Shown here: one piece after another, positions 8,454-16,426 of the stretch
Position numbering within the stretch: the stretch's first letter is position 1
How the letters are laid out: each line of letters opens with the position of its first letter
Assembly: GCF_947499705.1 (NCBI RefSeq)
Contig: NZ_CANMPJ010000001.1
Location: forward strand, 2,329,501 to 2,393,500
Length of the DNA stretch: 64,000 nucleotides
Direction of reading: 5' to 3'
Origin: an uncultured Erythrobacter sp.
Lineage (GTDB): Bacteria; Pseudomonadota; Alphaproteobacteria; Sphingomonadales; Sphingomonadaceae
The notes under the pieces: model-generated
Told to the model about the DNA's origin: nothing
Seen by the model: the letters and a program-made list of their open reading frames with translations, nothing else
Databases searched by the model: none
Translations under genes and position numbers: made by a program

Positions 8454-9574
8454 TCATAAACCGGCGAAACCTGTTAGGCGGATCGGCCGCCGCAATCGGC
8501 GCAACAATGCTGCCAAGAGTGGCATTTGCCGCTGGTGGCAGCGGGACCAAAAGACTGGTCTTCGTGCTGCAGCGCGGTGCCGCAGATGGTCTGGGTATCA
8601 TCGCACCTGTTGGCGATCCGGCCTATGCTGGTTTGCGCGGTGCGCTGGCAGAAGATTACGCGGATGCGCCCCTGATCGGCGGGCTTTTCGCACTCCATCC
8701 TGCACTTCAGCGCTCAGCAGAAATGTACGCAGGCGGCGAAATGATGGCGATCCACGCGGTTGCCTCCGCCTATCGCGACCGGTCGCACTTCGATGGACAG
8801 AATGTGCTCGAAAGCGGCGGAACCCGGCCATACGAACGCAAGGATGGCTGGCTCAACCGGCTCGTTGGCATGTTGCCGGATGCAAGCGCGTCGGGCCTCG
8901 CCATTTCACAAACCATCCCGCTGGCGCTGCAAGGTCCGCACAAGGCGGGTTCCTATGCCCCGTCGCGGCTGCCCGACGCCGCAGACGATTACATGCGCCG
9001 GATCGGCCAGCTCTATATGGGCGATGAGCGGCTCCATATGCTGTGGGAAGAGAGCATTGCGACCCGTGCCATAGCCGAAAGCATGGATGGCGGCGGCGAT
9101 ATGCGGCAGGCCGCCGATGTAGGGTCCCTCGCCGCGCGCATGCTTTCGAGCAAGGACGGTGCGCGCATAGCCATGATCGAAACCAGCGGCTGGGATACGC
9201 ATAACGGCCAGAGGCGGCGGCTGGCACGCGAGCTGGGCAAGCTCGATACGCTGATCGAAGCGCTGAAGATGGGCATGGGCGAACTATGGGATGATACGCT
9301 GGTGATCGTCGCCACAGAATTCGGCCGCACCGCTTCTGTCAACGGAACCAACGGGACCGATCACGGGACAGCTTCTGCGACGCTGCTTTACGGAGGTTCA
9401 CTGGGCGGCGGAGATGTGCTGGGCGATTGGCCCGGCCTAAAGCAAAGCGATCTTTACGAGGCGCGTGATCTCAGGCCGACAAATGCACTAGAGGACGTTA
9501 TTGCCTCAACCACTGCCAGCCACTTTGCACTTGATCCTGAGCTGACGAGGCGAACGCTTTTCCCCGGGCGTTAA
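8450..9574 (+). CDS. DUF1501 domain-containing protein with Tat signal
   Basis: 374 residues from ATG 8450, which overlaps the previous stop (ATGA). A twin-arginine signal (NRRNLLGGSAAAIGATMLP) predicts folded export to the periplasm. The body has the DUF1501 pattern (LVFVLQRGAADGLGIIAP; SHFDGQNVLESGG; ETSGWDTHNGQ; ATEFGRTASVNGTNGTDHGT), related to the alkaline phosphatase/sulfatase superfamily by the metal-binding THN and DHGT elements. Substrate unknown. Its relation to that superfamily and its place beside sulfatase genes make a role in sulfate ester or phosphate ester chemistry possible, but this is only inference. Confidence 0.9.
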   Translation: MIINRRNLLGGSAAAIGATMLPRVAFAAGGSGTKRLVFVLQRGAADGLGIIAPVGDPAYAGLRGALAEDYADAPLIGGLFALHPALQRSAEMYAGGEMMAIHAVASAYRDRSHFDGQNVLESGGTRPYERKDGWLNRLVGMLPDASASGLAISQTIPLALQGPHKAGSYAPSRLPDAADDYMRRIGQLYMGDERLHMLWEESIATRAIAESMDGGGDMRQAADVGSLAARMLSSKDGARIAMIETSGWDTHNGQRRRLARELGKLDTLIEALKMGMGELWDDTLVIVATEFGRTASVNGTNGTDHGTASATLLYGGSLGGGDVLGDWPGLKQSDLYEARDLRPTNALEDVIASTTASHFALDPELTRRTLFPGR

Positions 9575-9592
9575 CGCGCCAACGCAGTCCGC

Positions 9593-10654
9593 TTATTCTG
9601 GCGCAGCGCTGTCATAGGCCAGTCTGAAACCGACATTTGACGCCCCTAATCCTGCATCGCGCCCCTGCCGGCTTTCAGGCCGATAACGCTGGCAATAATT
9701 GGGAGCGCAAAGGTAGCTTCCGCCTTTCATCACGCGGCTGGCGAAGCCGGGGTTAAGGGGATCGTATGCGGCGTTTTCGCTGGGGCCGCGCGGATTGTCG
9801 CGATCTGCCGGGTCATGGCCCGGCCGAAAGTAATCAGCGGTCACTTCCCATACATTGCCGACCATATCGTAGAGTCCGTATGCGTTGGGCTTGAAACAGC
9901 CGACCGGTGCAATGCCTTTAAACCCGTCACTCCCTTCGTTGACGACCGGGAACACCCCTTGCCAGCTGTTCGCGAGACGCGGATCGGGCTGCTCGGTATA
10001 TTTCTCCGCGCCTCCGCTGGCGGCATATTCCCACTCCGCCTCAGTCGGGATACGCCCGCCCTTCCACTCAGCGAAAGCGCGCATATCGTCCCATGCCAAA
10101 TGCACCACAGGCTGGCTGGGCTGCGCATCGGGACCATCGGGGCCATAGGGTTTTTGCCAGTTCGCTCCGGGGACATACTCCCACCAGTCGCCGTAATTGC
10201 GCGAAGGCCGCTCGGGCGGCGTGAAGACGGCGGACCCAGGCTCCAGCATGAAGGGCGGAATTTGTTCGACCGGGACACCGAATTGCGCCGGATCGACCGG
10301 TTTCTCGGCCACGCTTTTGTAGCCCGTTGCTTCAACGAATTCGGCGAACTGGCGGTTCGTCACCTCATGCGGATCGATCCAGAATCCGCCAACGGTTGTT
10401 TGCCGCTCAGGCCCCTCCTCCGCATAAACGACGTCGCTGCCCATGATGAACGTTCCGCCTTCGATGCGCACGCGCGCGCTGGAGGGCGCCTTGCATGTGG
10501 TCGCTGGGGCAAAGTCGCTCGCCGAAGTTGGCAGTGGCTGATCTGCTTCTTCGCCGTCCGATGGGCTGCAGGCGGTGAGACTTAGTGCCGTGACAGCCGC
10601 CACAAGACTGCATAGCCGCCACCTGTCATGTCTCGTTGGCTTTTGTACCATCAA
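9593..10654 (-). CDS. Formylglycine-generating enzyme (SUMF1/FGE family), predicted lipoprotein
   Basis: 353 residues. A lipoprotein signal ends at a lipobox (ALSLTACS). The FGE-sulfatase domain follows (RIEGGTFIMGSDVVY; FWIDPHEVTNRQFAEFV; GGRIPTEAEWEYAA; YDMVGNVWEVTADY). Near the C-terminus GGSYLCAPNYCQRYRP carries two cysteines (about 316 and 321) with the spacing of the redox pair of true FGE (SYMCHRSYCYRYR in human SUMF1). It should convert the active-site cysteine of type I sulfatases to formylglycine, using oxygen and copper. It is last in a minus operon with GH105 and a BNR-4 protein, next to four sulfatase genes. The lipoprotein signal places it outside the cytoplasm, which is notable for a maturation factor. 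Confidence 0.88.
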   Translation of the reverse strand: MMVQKPTRHDRWRLCSLVAAVTALSLTACSPSDGEEADQPLPTSASDFAPATTCKAPSSARVRIEGGTFIMGSDVVYAEEGPERQTTVGGFWIDPHEVTNRQFAEFVEATGYKSVAEKPVDPAQFGVPVEQIPPFMLEPGSAVFTPPERPSRNYGDWWEYVPGANWQKPYGPDGPDAQPSQPVVHLAWDDMRAFAEWKGGRIPTEAEWEYAASGGAEKYTEQPDPRLANSWQGVFPVVNEGSDGFKGIAPVGCFKPNAYGLYDMVGNVWEVTADYFRPGHDPADRDNPRGPSENAAYDPLNPGFASRVMKGGSYLCAPNYCQRYRPESRQGRDAGLGASNVGFRLAYDSAAPE

Positions 10655-10660
10655 ACCGGC

Positions 10661-12067
10661 CTAGCGCGGGCTAATCGTCCTTGTCACGGGTCCATCGTCA
10701 CCCAGCAGATACATCCGTCTTGCATCCGTGCCTCGCGCTCTTTCGGCAACGATCACACGCGCATCGGGATGTGCGTTGCGAATGAAGCTGCTGATCGCAA
10801 AACTTGCCTTATCACGCACCAGAAGCTCGCGAGTCCGCGCGAAGCTAGCCCCGCCGTCTTCGCTTTCCCACCAGGCGATCATAGCCTCGCCACCGCTTCT
10901 CTGAGATGCAAGCAGGAAGCGCACATCTTCGCGGCCGTCCACCACCAGATCGCCGTTGCCGACTGGCAGTCTGGTTGATTTCCCGCCGACCCACTCGCTG
11001 CCGCTCCAGCGATAATGGCGCATCTGTTTCGGGCCGCCCACTTTGGTCACACCCAGATCTTCTCCCATGGTGATACCGATATGGGGATGCCCCAGGTCAT
11101 CAAGCGTGACTGAAGCGTTGAACGACCACAGATCGCCAGATCTGGCGACCAGGGTCTTCTCCTCGGCAACTTCACGCGTCAGCGGCATGGGAAGCTGTTC
11201 GCCCTCGACATTCCGCCAGCTGCCATCGCCTGTGTCGAAGACCATGTAGAACAGATCCTGACGGTTGGCTGTGTGGCCGCGCGCATCGGGTGCTCCGGCT
11301 CCGTCCCAGCACAGATGGTAATCAAAGCTGACGATGATCTCATCACCCTCTCCTTTGGTCACATAGGGATACCAGCTGTCGACCGCCTGCAGATCGGTGC
11401 GGCGTTTATGCTTGAGGAAAGACACAGGCTCGCTGAAGGTGCGGCCGTTATCCGTTGATTTGTGATACACCCAATCGCTGCGATGCGCGCCGTGGCGATA
11501 GAACAGATAGATATCGCCATTATCCATTTTCACCACCTGATTGTAGGTGCCGAAAGGCGGGATCGTATCCAGTTCTTCCCATTCTGAAATGTCATACGGC
11601 CGCTTGGAAACGACATGCTTGTTCTCACCATAATGGTGATTGCCAAGCGGGTTTTTGCCCAGCTCCGGCGTGCCGCCATGCCCGCCGAAAAAGATATGGA
11701 CGTAGCCGGCATCGTCGATGATCAGAGTGGGCTTGCCGTGATTGTCGATCTTGCGAGTGGGATCCTTTCCCATCGCGCTCACGCCAGCTTTGAAAGGCCC
11801 GCTCCATTCGCCGGTGTTGTGATTGTACGACGCCACGTAGGGGTCTTCCAGCGGCCCTTGATAGCTCACATAGGTGATGCCGTCCTTATATTCTCCGGCT
11901 GGATGCTGGACCACGGCGACCGCATTGCCCAGCCCGTTATCGGCGAAATATTCGGTCTGGGATGTAGTCGCCGTCGCGGCGCTTTGCGGACCGTATGCAC
12001 CGGTGCATCCGGCGATCCCGGCCATGCAGGCCGTGAATGCTGCTGCGAAAAGGAGTGAGCGTTTCAT
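10661..12067 (-). CDS. BNR-4 seven-bladed propeller lipoprotein, candidate ulvan lyase (PL24/PL25-like)
   Basis: 468 residues from ATG 12067, where a lipoprotein signal starts (MKRSLLFAAAF, lipobox GIAGC at residue 21). The protein has repeated beta-propeller blades (HIFFGGHGG; IYLFYRHGAHRSD; YHKSTDNGRTFS; HIGITMGED) typical of BNR_4. Histidines H110 and H130 are separated by 20 positions (IDNH to FFGGH), the same spacing as in the two other BNR-4 proteins of the window and, from memory, as the catalytic His pair of PL25 ulvan lyase. Expected to cleave rhamnose-3-sulfate to uronate linkages by beta-elimination, giving the unsaturated uronate that GH105 removes. In an operon after GH105 and before FGE. 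A non-lyase sialidase-like role cannot be excluded. Confidence 0.7.
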   Translation of the reverse strand: MKRSLLFAAAFTACMAGIAGCTGAYGPQSAATATTSQTEYFADNGLGNAVAVVQHPAGEYKDGITYVSYQGPLEDPYVASYNHNTGEWSGPFKAGVSAMGKDPTRKIDNHGKPTLIIDDAGYVHIFFGGHGGTPELGKNPLGNHHYGENKHVVSKRPYDISEWEELDTIPPFGTYNQVVKMDNGDIYLFYRHGAHRSDWVYHKSTDNGRTFSEPVSFLKHKRRTDLQAVDSWYPYVTKGEGDEIIVSFDYHLCWDGAGAPDARGHTANRQDLFYMVFDTGDGSWRNVEGEQLPMPLTREVAEEKTLVARSGDLWSFNASVTLDDLGHPHIGITMGEDLGVTKVGGPKQMRHYRWSGSEWVGGKSTRLPVGNGDLVVDGREDVRFLLASQRSGGEAMIAWWESEDGGASFARTRELLVRDKASFAISSFIRNAHPDARVIVAERARGTDARRMYLLGDDGPVTRTISPR

Positions 12068-12090
12068 GTGTCTGGGCCTTGAATGATGGT

Positions 12091-13299
12091 TCACAGCATC
12101 TCGGATGCAAACAGCAACATTCCGCCGGTCGCATAAAGCTGGCTGGTGTCGGCATCGGTGGTCTGGGGATCTTTGCCAATTTGCTGGACCCAGCCGACCT
12201 TGCCGCTGTCTGTGGTGGCCGTGCGCATCGCATCCCATGCCTTGTCACGAGCAGCCTCGTATTGCGCGCCTTCGATCATGCCGTTGTTCAGGCCCCATGC
12301 GAGACCGAAGCCGAAAAAGGCGGTTCCGCTGGTTTCGGGGTTGGTCAGATATTCCGCATCCATCAGTGAAGTGGGCCAATAGCCATCCGGACGCTGGATT
12401 TCGACGAGCTTTGCAGCAAGCGTCTTGAAAGTCTTGACCATCAGCGAGCGTTCAGGATGGTCGGCAGGCATATCTTCGATAAAGCGCGCAAGCCCTGCAA
12501 ATACCCAGCCATTGCCCCGGCTCCAGAACACGGGCTGACCGTTGGGCGTTTTGGCGTCGAAATAACGGCTGTCGCGGAATAGCAGGCCGGTTTCCGGGTC
12601 TTGCAGATATTCGATCACCGCCCGCGTTTCGCTCGCGGCGTAATCCAGATAGCGCGGATCGCCCGATACCTTGGTCGCCAATGCCCATGATGGCGGGGCC
12701 ATGAAGATCGCATCGGCCCAGCACCAGCGCCGCTGGCATGTGCCTTCGGTGTGGCCGTCTTCTGGCTCGATAAATTCGAGGCTCATCGTGTAGTTTTGCG
12801 CGATGATATGGTCGAACACTTCGATCGACTTCTTCATCATGGCCGGATTTTCGTCGCGCAGCGCGATTGCGCCATAGACTGCAGCGACGGCCTGATCATC
12901 ACCGTGCCAGATGCGGTCTCCCAGCTCCATTCCGTTTTCATAAGCATATTGCCGCACGCGGTTCAGAAGCTTCTCGTCACCCAGCTTGGCGGCGTAGCGG
13001 TCAAGACCGATGTAAAATGCCGCCTTGACCCAGCCGCGCCCGTAAGAGCTTTCCGGGATTTTCCGATCAAGATAGCTCATGTCCTCTTTTGCCTGCAGCT
13101 GCCATGCGGCGACAGCGCAGCCGATCTCTTCAGCCGAAGCCTTTGAAGGAGCCACCAAAGCGGGCGCTTGCCACTGCGGCACGATGGCATCGCAGGAACG
13201 CGCTGCGCTTTCATTCGTGTGATCGTCAGCCGAGGCTGAACCCGCCCCGCCAATCGCAATTGCCAGCGCACCAAGCGCGGTCAGATGATGGATTTTCAT
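12091..13299 (-). CDS. GH105 unsaturated uronyl hydrolase, periplasmic
   Basis: 402 residues starting at MKIHHLTALG with a cleavable signal (ending near GSASADD). GGAGAG is eight bases before ATG 13299; a GTG at 13314 is less likely. The (alpha/alpha)6 GH88/GH105 pattern is plain: GWVKAAFYIGLDRYA, HGDDQAVAAVYG, WCWADAIFMAPPSWA with the catalytic Asp, FWSRGNGWVFAGLAR, and ETSGTAFFGFGLAWGLN. The enzyme hydrates the double bond of the non-reducing-end unsaturated uronate left by lyases, releasing it as 4-deoxy-5-hexosulose uronate, the substrate of KduI/DhuI. First gene of an operon with a BNR-4 protein and FGE. A second GH105 is at 41669. Confidence 0.9.
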   Translation of the reverse strand: MKIHHLTALGALAIAIGGAGSASADDHTNESAARSCDAIVPQWQAPALVAPSKASAEEIGCAVAAWQLQAKEDMSYLDRKIPESSYGRGWVKAAFYIGLDRYAAKLGDEKLLNRVRQYAYENGMELGDRIWHGDDQAVAAVYGAIALRDENPAMMKKSIEVFDHIIAQNYTMSLEFIEPEDGHTEGTCQRRWCWADAIFMAPPSWALATKVSGDPRYLDYAASETRAVIEYLQDPETGLLFRDSRYFDAKTPNGQPVFWSRGNGWVFAGLARFIEDMPADHPERSLMVKTFKTLAAKLVEIQRPDGYWPTSLMDAEYLTNPETSGTAFFGFGLAWGLNNGMIEGAQYEAARDKAWDAMRTATTDSGKVGWVQQIGKDPQTTDADTSQLYATGGMLLFASEML

Positions 13300-13462
13300 G
13301 GGGCAGCTCTCCACTTTTCTCTGTTTGGCGCATTATGCTGCGCCTTGGTTGAAGCAGCATCTTGCCACTCAATATCGCGATTGCAATCCAGAAATGTTCA
13401 TTTACGATCAAAATCGCGCATCAACAGGCATGTGCGAGGTGAATTGCGCAGGGAGACAGCAA

Positions 13463-14884
13463 ATGGTTCAGGTGTCGCGCAGACAGTTTTCCGTGGGTGC
13501 ATTGCTCGGCGCGACAATGCTTTCCGGCTGTTGGCAGTCCAGCGAAGTCGCAGGCGCCGCCGGAGCCAAGAACCTGCTACTCATCATCATCGACGATCTG
13601 AACGACTGGGTGACCGCATTGGGCGATCATCCTCAAGTCAAGACGCCGCATATCGACGCGCTGGCCGCGTCAGGCACGGTGTTTACGAATGCGCATGCGC
13701 AGGCTCCCATTTGCGGCCCGTCGCGCGCCAGCCTGTTCTCAGGCCTCTATCCAGCGCAGACCGGTATCTACGGCCAGATCAAGGATGCCGATCTTGGGCC
13801 CGCCGTGGCCGCGGCATCGCCGACCCTTCTTCTGCCGCAATATCTGCGTTCGCACGGTTTCTATGCTGCCGGTCGGGGCAAGGTCTCGCATCAGGGCGGT
13901 CAGGACGGTATGTTTGACGAATACCATCCTCGTTCTGAAAAGAACGGCGATTACGGCCCGAAACCGGAAAAGCGGATCAAGTGGGATAGCGACAAGACCC
14001 ATACCGATTGGGGTGCCTACCCCGATACGGATGCGGAGATGATCGATCACATCACGGCGACATGGGGCGCAGAGTTCCTTCAGCGCGATCATACGCAGCC
14101 CTTCATGCTGGCGCTCGGTTTCGTGCGCCCGCATGTGCCGTGGTATGTTCCGCAGCGCTGGCTCGACAAGTTCCCGCTGGACGAAATCGAGATGCCCAAA
14201 GTGCGCGCCAACGACCTTGGCGATGTGCCTCAGGCCGCCCGCGATCTTGCCGCTGTACCGCAGATGCCGACGCTGGAATGGGCGATGGAGAACAAGGAGT
14301 GGCGCCCAATCATGCAGGCGTATCTCGCATCCATCGCGTTTGTGGATCATTGCGTGGGCATGGTGATGGAGAGCCTGAGCGCATCGGGCCGCGCCGACGA
14401 TACGCTGGTCTGCCTTGCCTCTGACAATGGATACCACCTCGGCGAGAAACAGCGCTTTGCCAAAATGTCGCTGTGGGAACGGTCCACGCGCGTGCCATTG
14501 ATGTTTGCCGGGCCGGGAATTCGCCCGCAAGTGATCACCGACCCGGTCGGCCTGATCGATATCTATCCCACTGCGATCGACATTCTGGACCTTCCCGCAA
14601 ACGCGGAAAATGCAGGGCGCAGCCTCGCAGCTGTGCTGACGCAAGGGCGGGCGCTACCGGTTGAACCGCAGGTCTCCGTCTATGGCGAAGGCAATTACGC
14701 AGTGATCGACCCGGACCATCGCTATATCCGTTATGCCGATGGGTCAGAGGAACTGTACGATCTGCATAAAGACCCGAACGAATGGGTCAATCTTGCCGAT
14801 GATCAGTCCCTGTCTCCGGTCAAAGACAGGCTGCGCACATACATTCCCGCCAATCCGCGCGCCGACGTGATGACGGCCCCTTAG
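13463..14884 (+). CDS. Type I sulfatase, iduronate-2-sulfatase-like (S1_7-type)
   Basis: 473 residues from ATG 13463 (GGGAGA six bases upstream). SRRQFSVGALLG followed by TMLSGCW suggests a Tat signal with a lipobox. The sulfatase domain has metal-binding IIIDDLNDW, the formylglycine motif ICGPSRASLFSG (Cys about 84), VRPHVPWYVPQRW, and ASDNGYHLGEK. Resemblance to iduronate-2-sulfatase suggests an exo- or endo-acting S1_7-like enzyme; members of that subfamily occur in ulvan loci. The divergent operon across 13300-13462 encodes the formylglycine-generating enzyme it needs. The sulfate position attacked cannot be read from sequence. Confidence 0.9.
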   Translation: MVQVSRRQFSVGALLGATMLSGCWQSSEVAGAAGAKNLLLIIIDDLNDWVTALGDHPQVKTPHIDALAASGTVFTNAHAQAPICGPSRASLFSGLYPAQTGIYGQIKDADLGPAVAAASPTLLLPQYLRSHGFYAAGRGKVSHQGGQDGMFDEYHPRSEKNGDYGPKPEKRIKWDSDKTHTDWGAYPDTDAEMIDHITATWGAEFLQRDHTQPFMLALGFVRPHVPWYVPQRWLDKFPLDEIEMPKVRANDLGDVPQAARDLAAVPQMPTLEWAMENKEWRPIMQAYLASIAFVDHCVGMVMESLSASGRADDTLVCLASDNGYHLGEKQRFAKMSLWERSTRVPLMFAGPGIRPQVITDPVGLIDIYPTAIDILDLPANAENAGRSLAAVLTQGRALPVEPQVSVYGEGNYAVIDPDHRYIRYADGSEELYDLHKDPNEWVNLADDQSLSPVKDRLRTYIPANPRADVMTAP

Positions 14885-14891
14885 CGCAGCT

Positions 14892-16361
14892 TCACAGCCC
14901 GTCGCGCCGCTGCGGTATTTGCGCAGGCGGCAAGTCTTTCCAGATACCCGCCGTGACCCGGACGTCGATCGATCCGGAAGCTTCGGGCCAACGCAGCACG
15001 AGGATTTGCTGCGCGCTTTCATCCCAGATGAAGTCTGCCAGCCGGCTGCCCTTCCCTGCGCGCGCCACCTGAAACGCCTCGTCGCTGCCAGGCGCATGGG
15101 TCAGAACCAATCCGTTGCTCAAATGCAGAGAGAAGCCATCAGGGTAATGCCGGTTCGCCCCGACAAACAGCGACGAAACGCCCTTGCTGTTATCCGGCGT
15201 AATCGTGGCTGAAAGCTCGCGCTGGGCAAAGTCATAGCGAAACCGCTCCAGGTCCCCGGCGATGATCTTGGGATAGGGGCGTGCGATAATGTCGGTGATG
15301 TATTTGCGCTCCACGGTCCCGCGGGATTGGTTGTCCTGAAAAATCGCCCATGTCGACGGACCACCGGGGAGGAAGTTCTGATAGCGCGGATTGCCAAGGA
15401 ACCACGCCTTGATCGTGCCCATGCCGGTCTCATCGAAAATCTCTGCGGTGCGGATGTAAAACCGCTGATAGTGCAGTTGATCTTCCACGGACGTGTCCGT
15501 GGACATCAATGTTGGAAAGCCCCACTCGCCCACCAGAATTGGCGCATCGAGCATCTCTGCCTCTCGCTCGAAACGGCGCAGGATCGGTTCAATATAGTCG
15601 ATCCTGTCCTGATAGATATGCGGCGCAAACACGACATTGCCGCCTTCGATCTGATCCTTGATCTCGGCATATTGATTGAATTCAATCGCCTCGCCCTTGT
15701 TCATGAAAATCGTCTGGCAAAGGAAAAGCTTGTCCGGATTGTAGGTGCGACCTTCAGCGATCAGGCGCTCGTAATAGGGGATCAGGAAATCACGCGTGAG
15801 ATCATCGTATGAAATATCCATCGAGAGCTTGCGCGGTTCATTGACAAGATCATAGCCAACGACATCGGGATTGTCGGCAAACCGATCCCACATGATGTGC
15901 CAGGCCTTGGCGTAATTGTCCTGAATGCCGTTTGTATTGTTCCAGAATGCTTCCCACGAAAAATCAGGCACTCCGTACAGCGTCATCTTGAAGCTCGTGG
16001 TCATGCCAGCATCGCTGCCCAACTGCGTCAGCCTATCGAGTTTCTCGAGATAGGCAGGGTCGAAGGTGGTGCCCGGCATGGTCCCGAACCGGCTCAGCTC
16101 CAACCGGATCACCTGCGTGTTTGCGCCCATCCGCGCCATGCGCCAGTAATCGCCTTCATCGAACATCACCGGCTGATTGCCGTCATTCGTGTTCACGACA
16201 AAGCCGCGCGGGACATAATGGCGACCGTCTGCATCTCTCAAACCGTGCTTGATCTGCGCCTGCGCAGGCACAGCAAGCATCGCCAAAAGCGCGGCAGCCA
16301 AGATCCACAATGGCGCCGCAAGTAAGCCTGCCCTTTGCCCTGCTTTCAGAAAGCTCATCAC
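14892..16361 (-). CDS. GH5-like cellulase-family glycoside hydrolase
   Basis: 489 residues with a signal peptide (LLAMLAVPAQAQ). The TIM-barrel glycosidase signatures are YDLVNEPRK (acid/base Glu) and ILVGEWGFPT (nucleophile Glu), with GANTQVIRLE and MTTSFKMTLYG on earlier strands. The last 130 or so residues form a beta domain like that behind endoglycoceramidase-type GH5 enzymes. It follows the heparinase-like gene by 65 bp and is probably cotranscribed. Substrate is unknown; in this setting a xyloside, glucuronide or other backbone decoration is more likely than cellulose or glycolipid. Stop codons of this gene and the convergent sulfatase are eight bases apart. Confidence 0.75.
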   Translation of the reverse strand: MMSFLKAGQRAGLLAAPLWILAAALLAMLAVPAQAQIKHGLRDADGRHYVPRGFVVNTNDGNQPVMFDEGDYWRMARMGANTQVIRLELSRFGTMPGTTFDPAYLEKLDRLTQLGSDAGMTTSFKMTLYGVPDFSWEAFWNNTNGIQDNYAKAWHIMWDRFADNPDVVGYDLVNEPRKLSMDISYDDLTRDFLIPYYERLIAEGRTYNPDKLFLCQTIFMNKGEAIEFNQYAEIKDQIEGGNVVFAPHIYQDRIDYIEPILRRFEREAEMLDAPILVGEWGFPTLMSTDTSVEDQLHYQRFYIRTAEIFDETGMGTIKAWFLGNPRYQNFLPGGPSTWAIFQDNQSRGTVERKYITDIIARPYPKIIAGDLERFRYDFAQRELSATITPDNSKGVSSLFVGANRHYPDGFSLHLSNGLVLTHAPGSDEAFQVARAGKGSRLADFIWDESAQQILVLRWPEASGSIDVRVTAGIWKDLPPAQIPQRRDGL

Positions 16362-16426
16362 AACCCCTTCGTTTTGGGAACGCAGCCAATCGGGCGTTTA
16401 ATCGCCTACCGGATACGCTCAACTGA

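Noticed and set aside
9562..9582. Small palindrome around GCGTTAACGC between DUF1501 and FGE
   Set aside because: Too short and without T tracts to call a bidirectional terminator.
12068..12238. Upstream extension of the BNR-4 gene
   Set aside because: Runs into the GH105 coding end; the lipoprotein signal begins at ATG 12067.
13298..13462. Upstream extension of the sulfatase frame
   Set aside because: Would reach the start of the divergent GH105 gene; ATG 13463 has GGGAGA and opens a lipoprotein/Tat-like signal.
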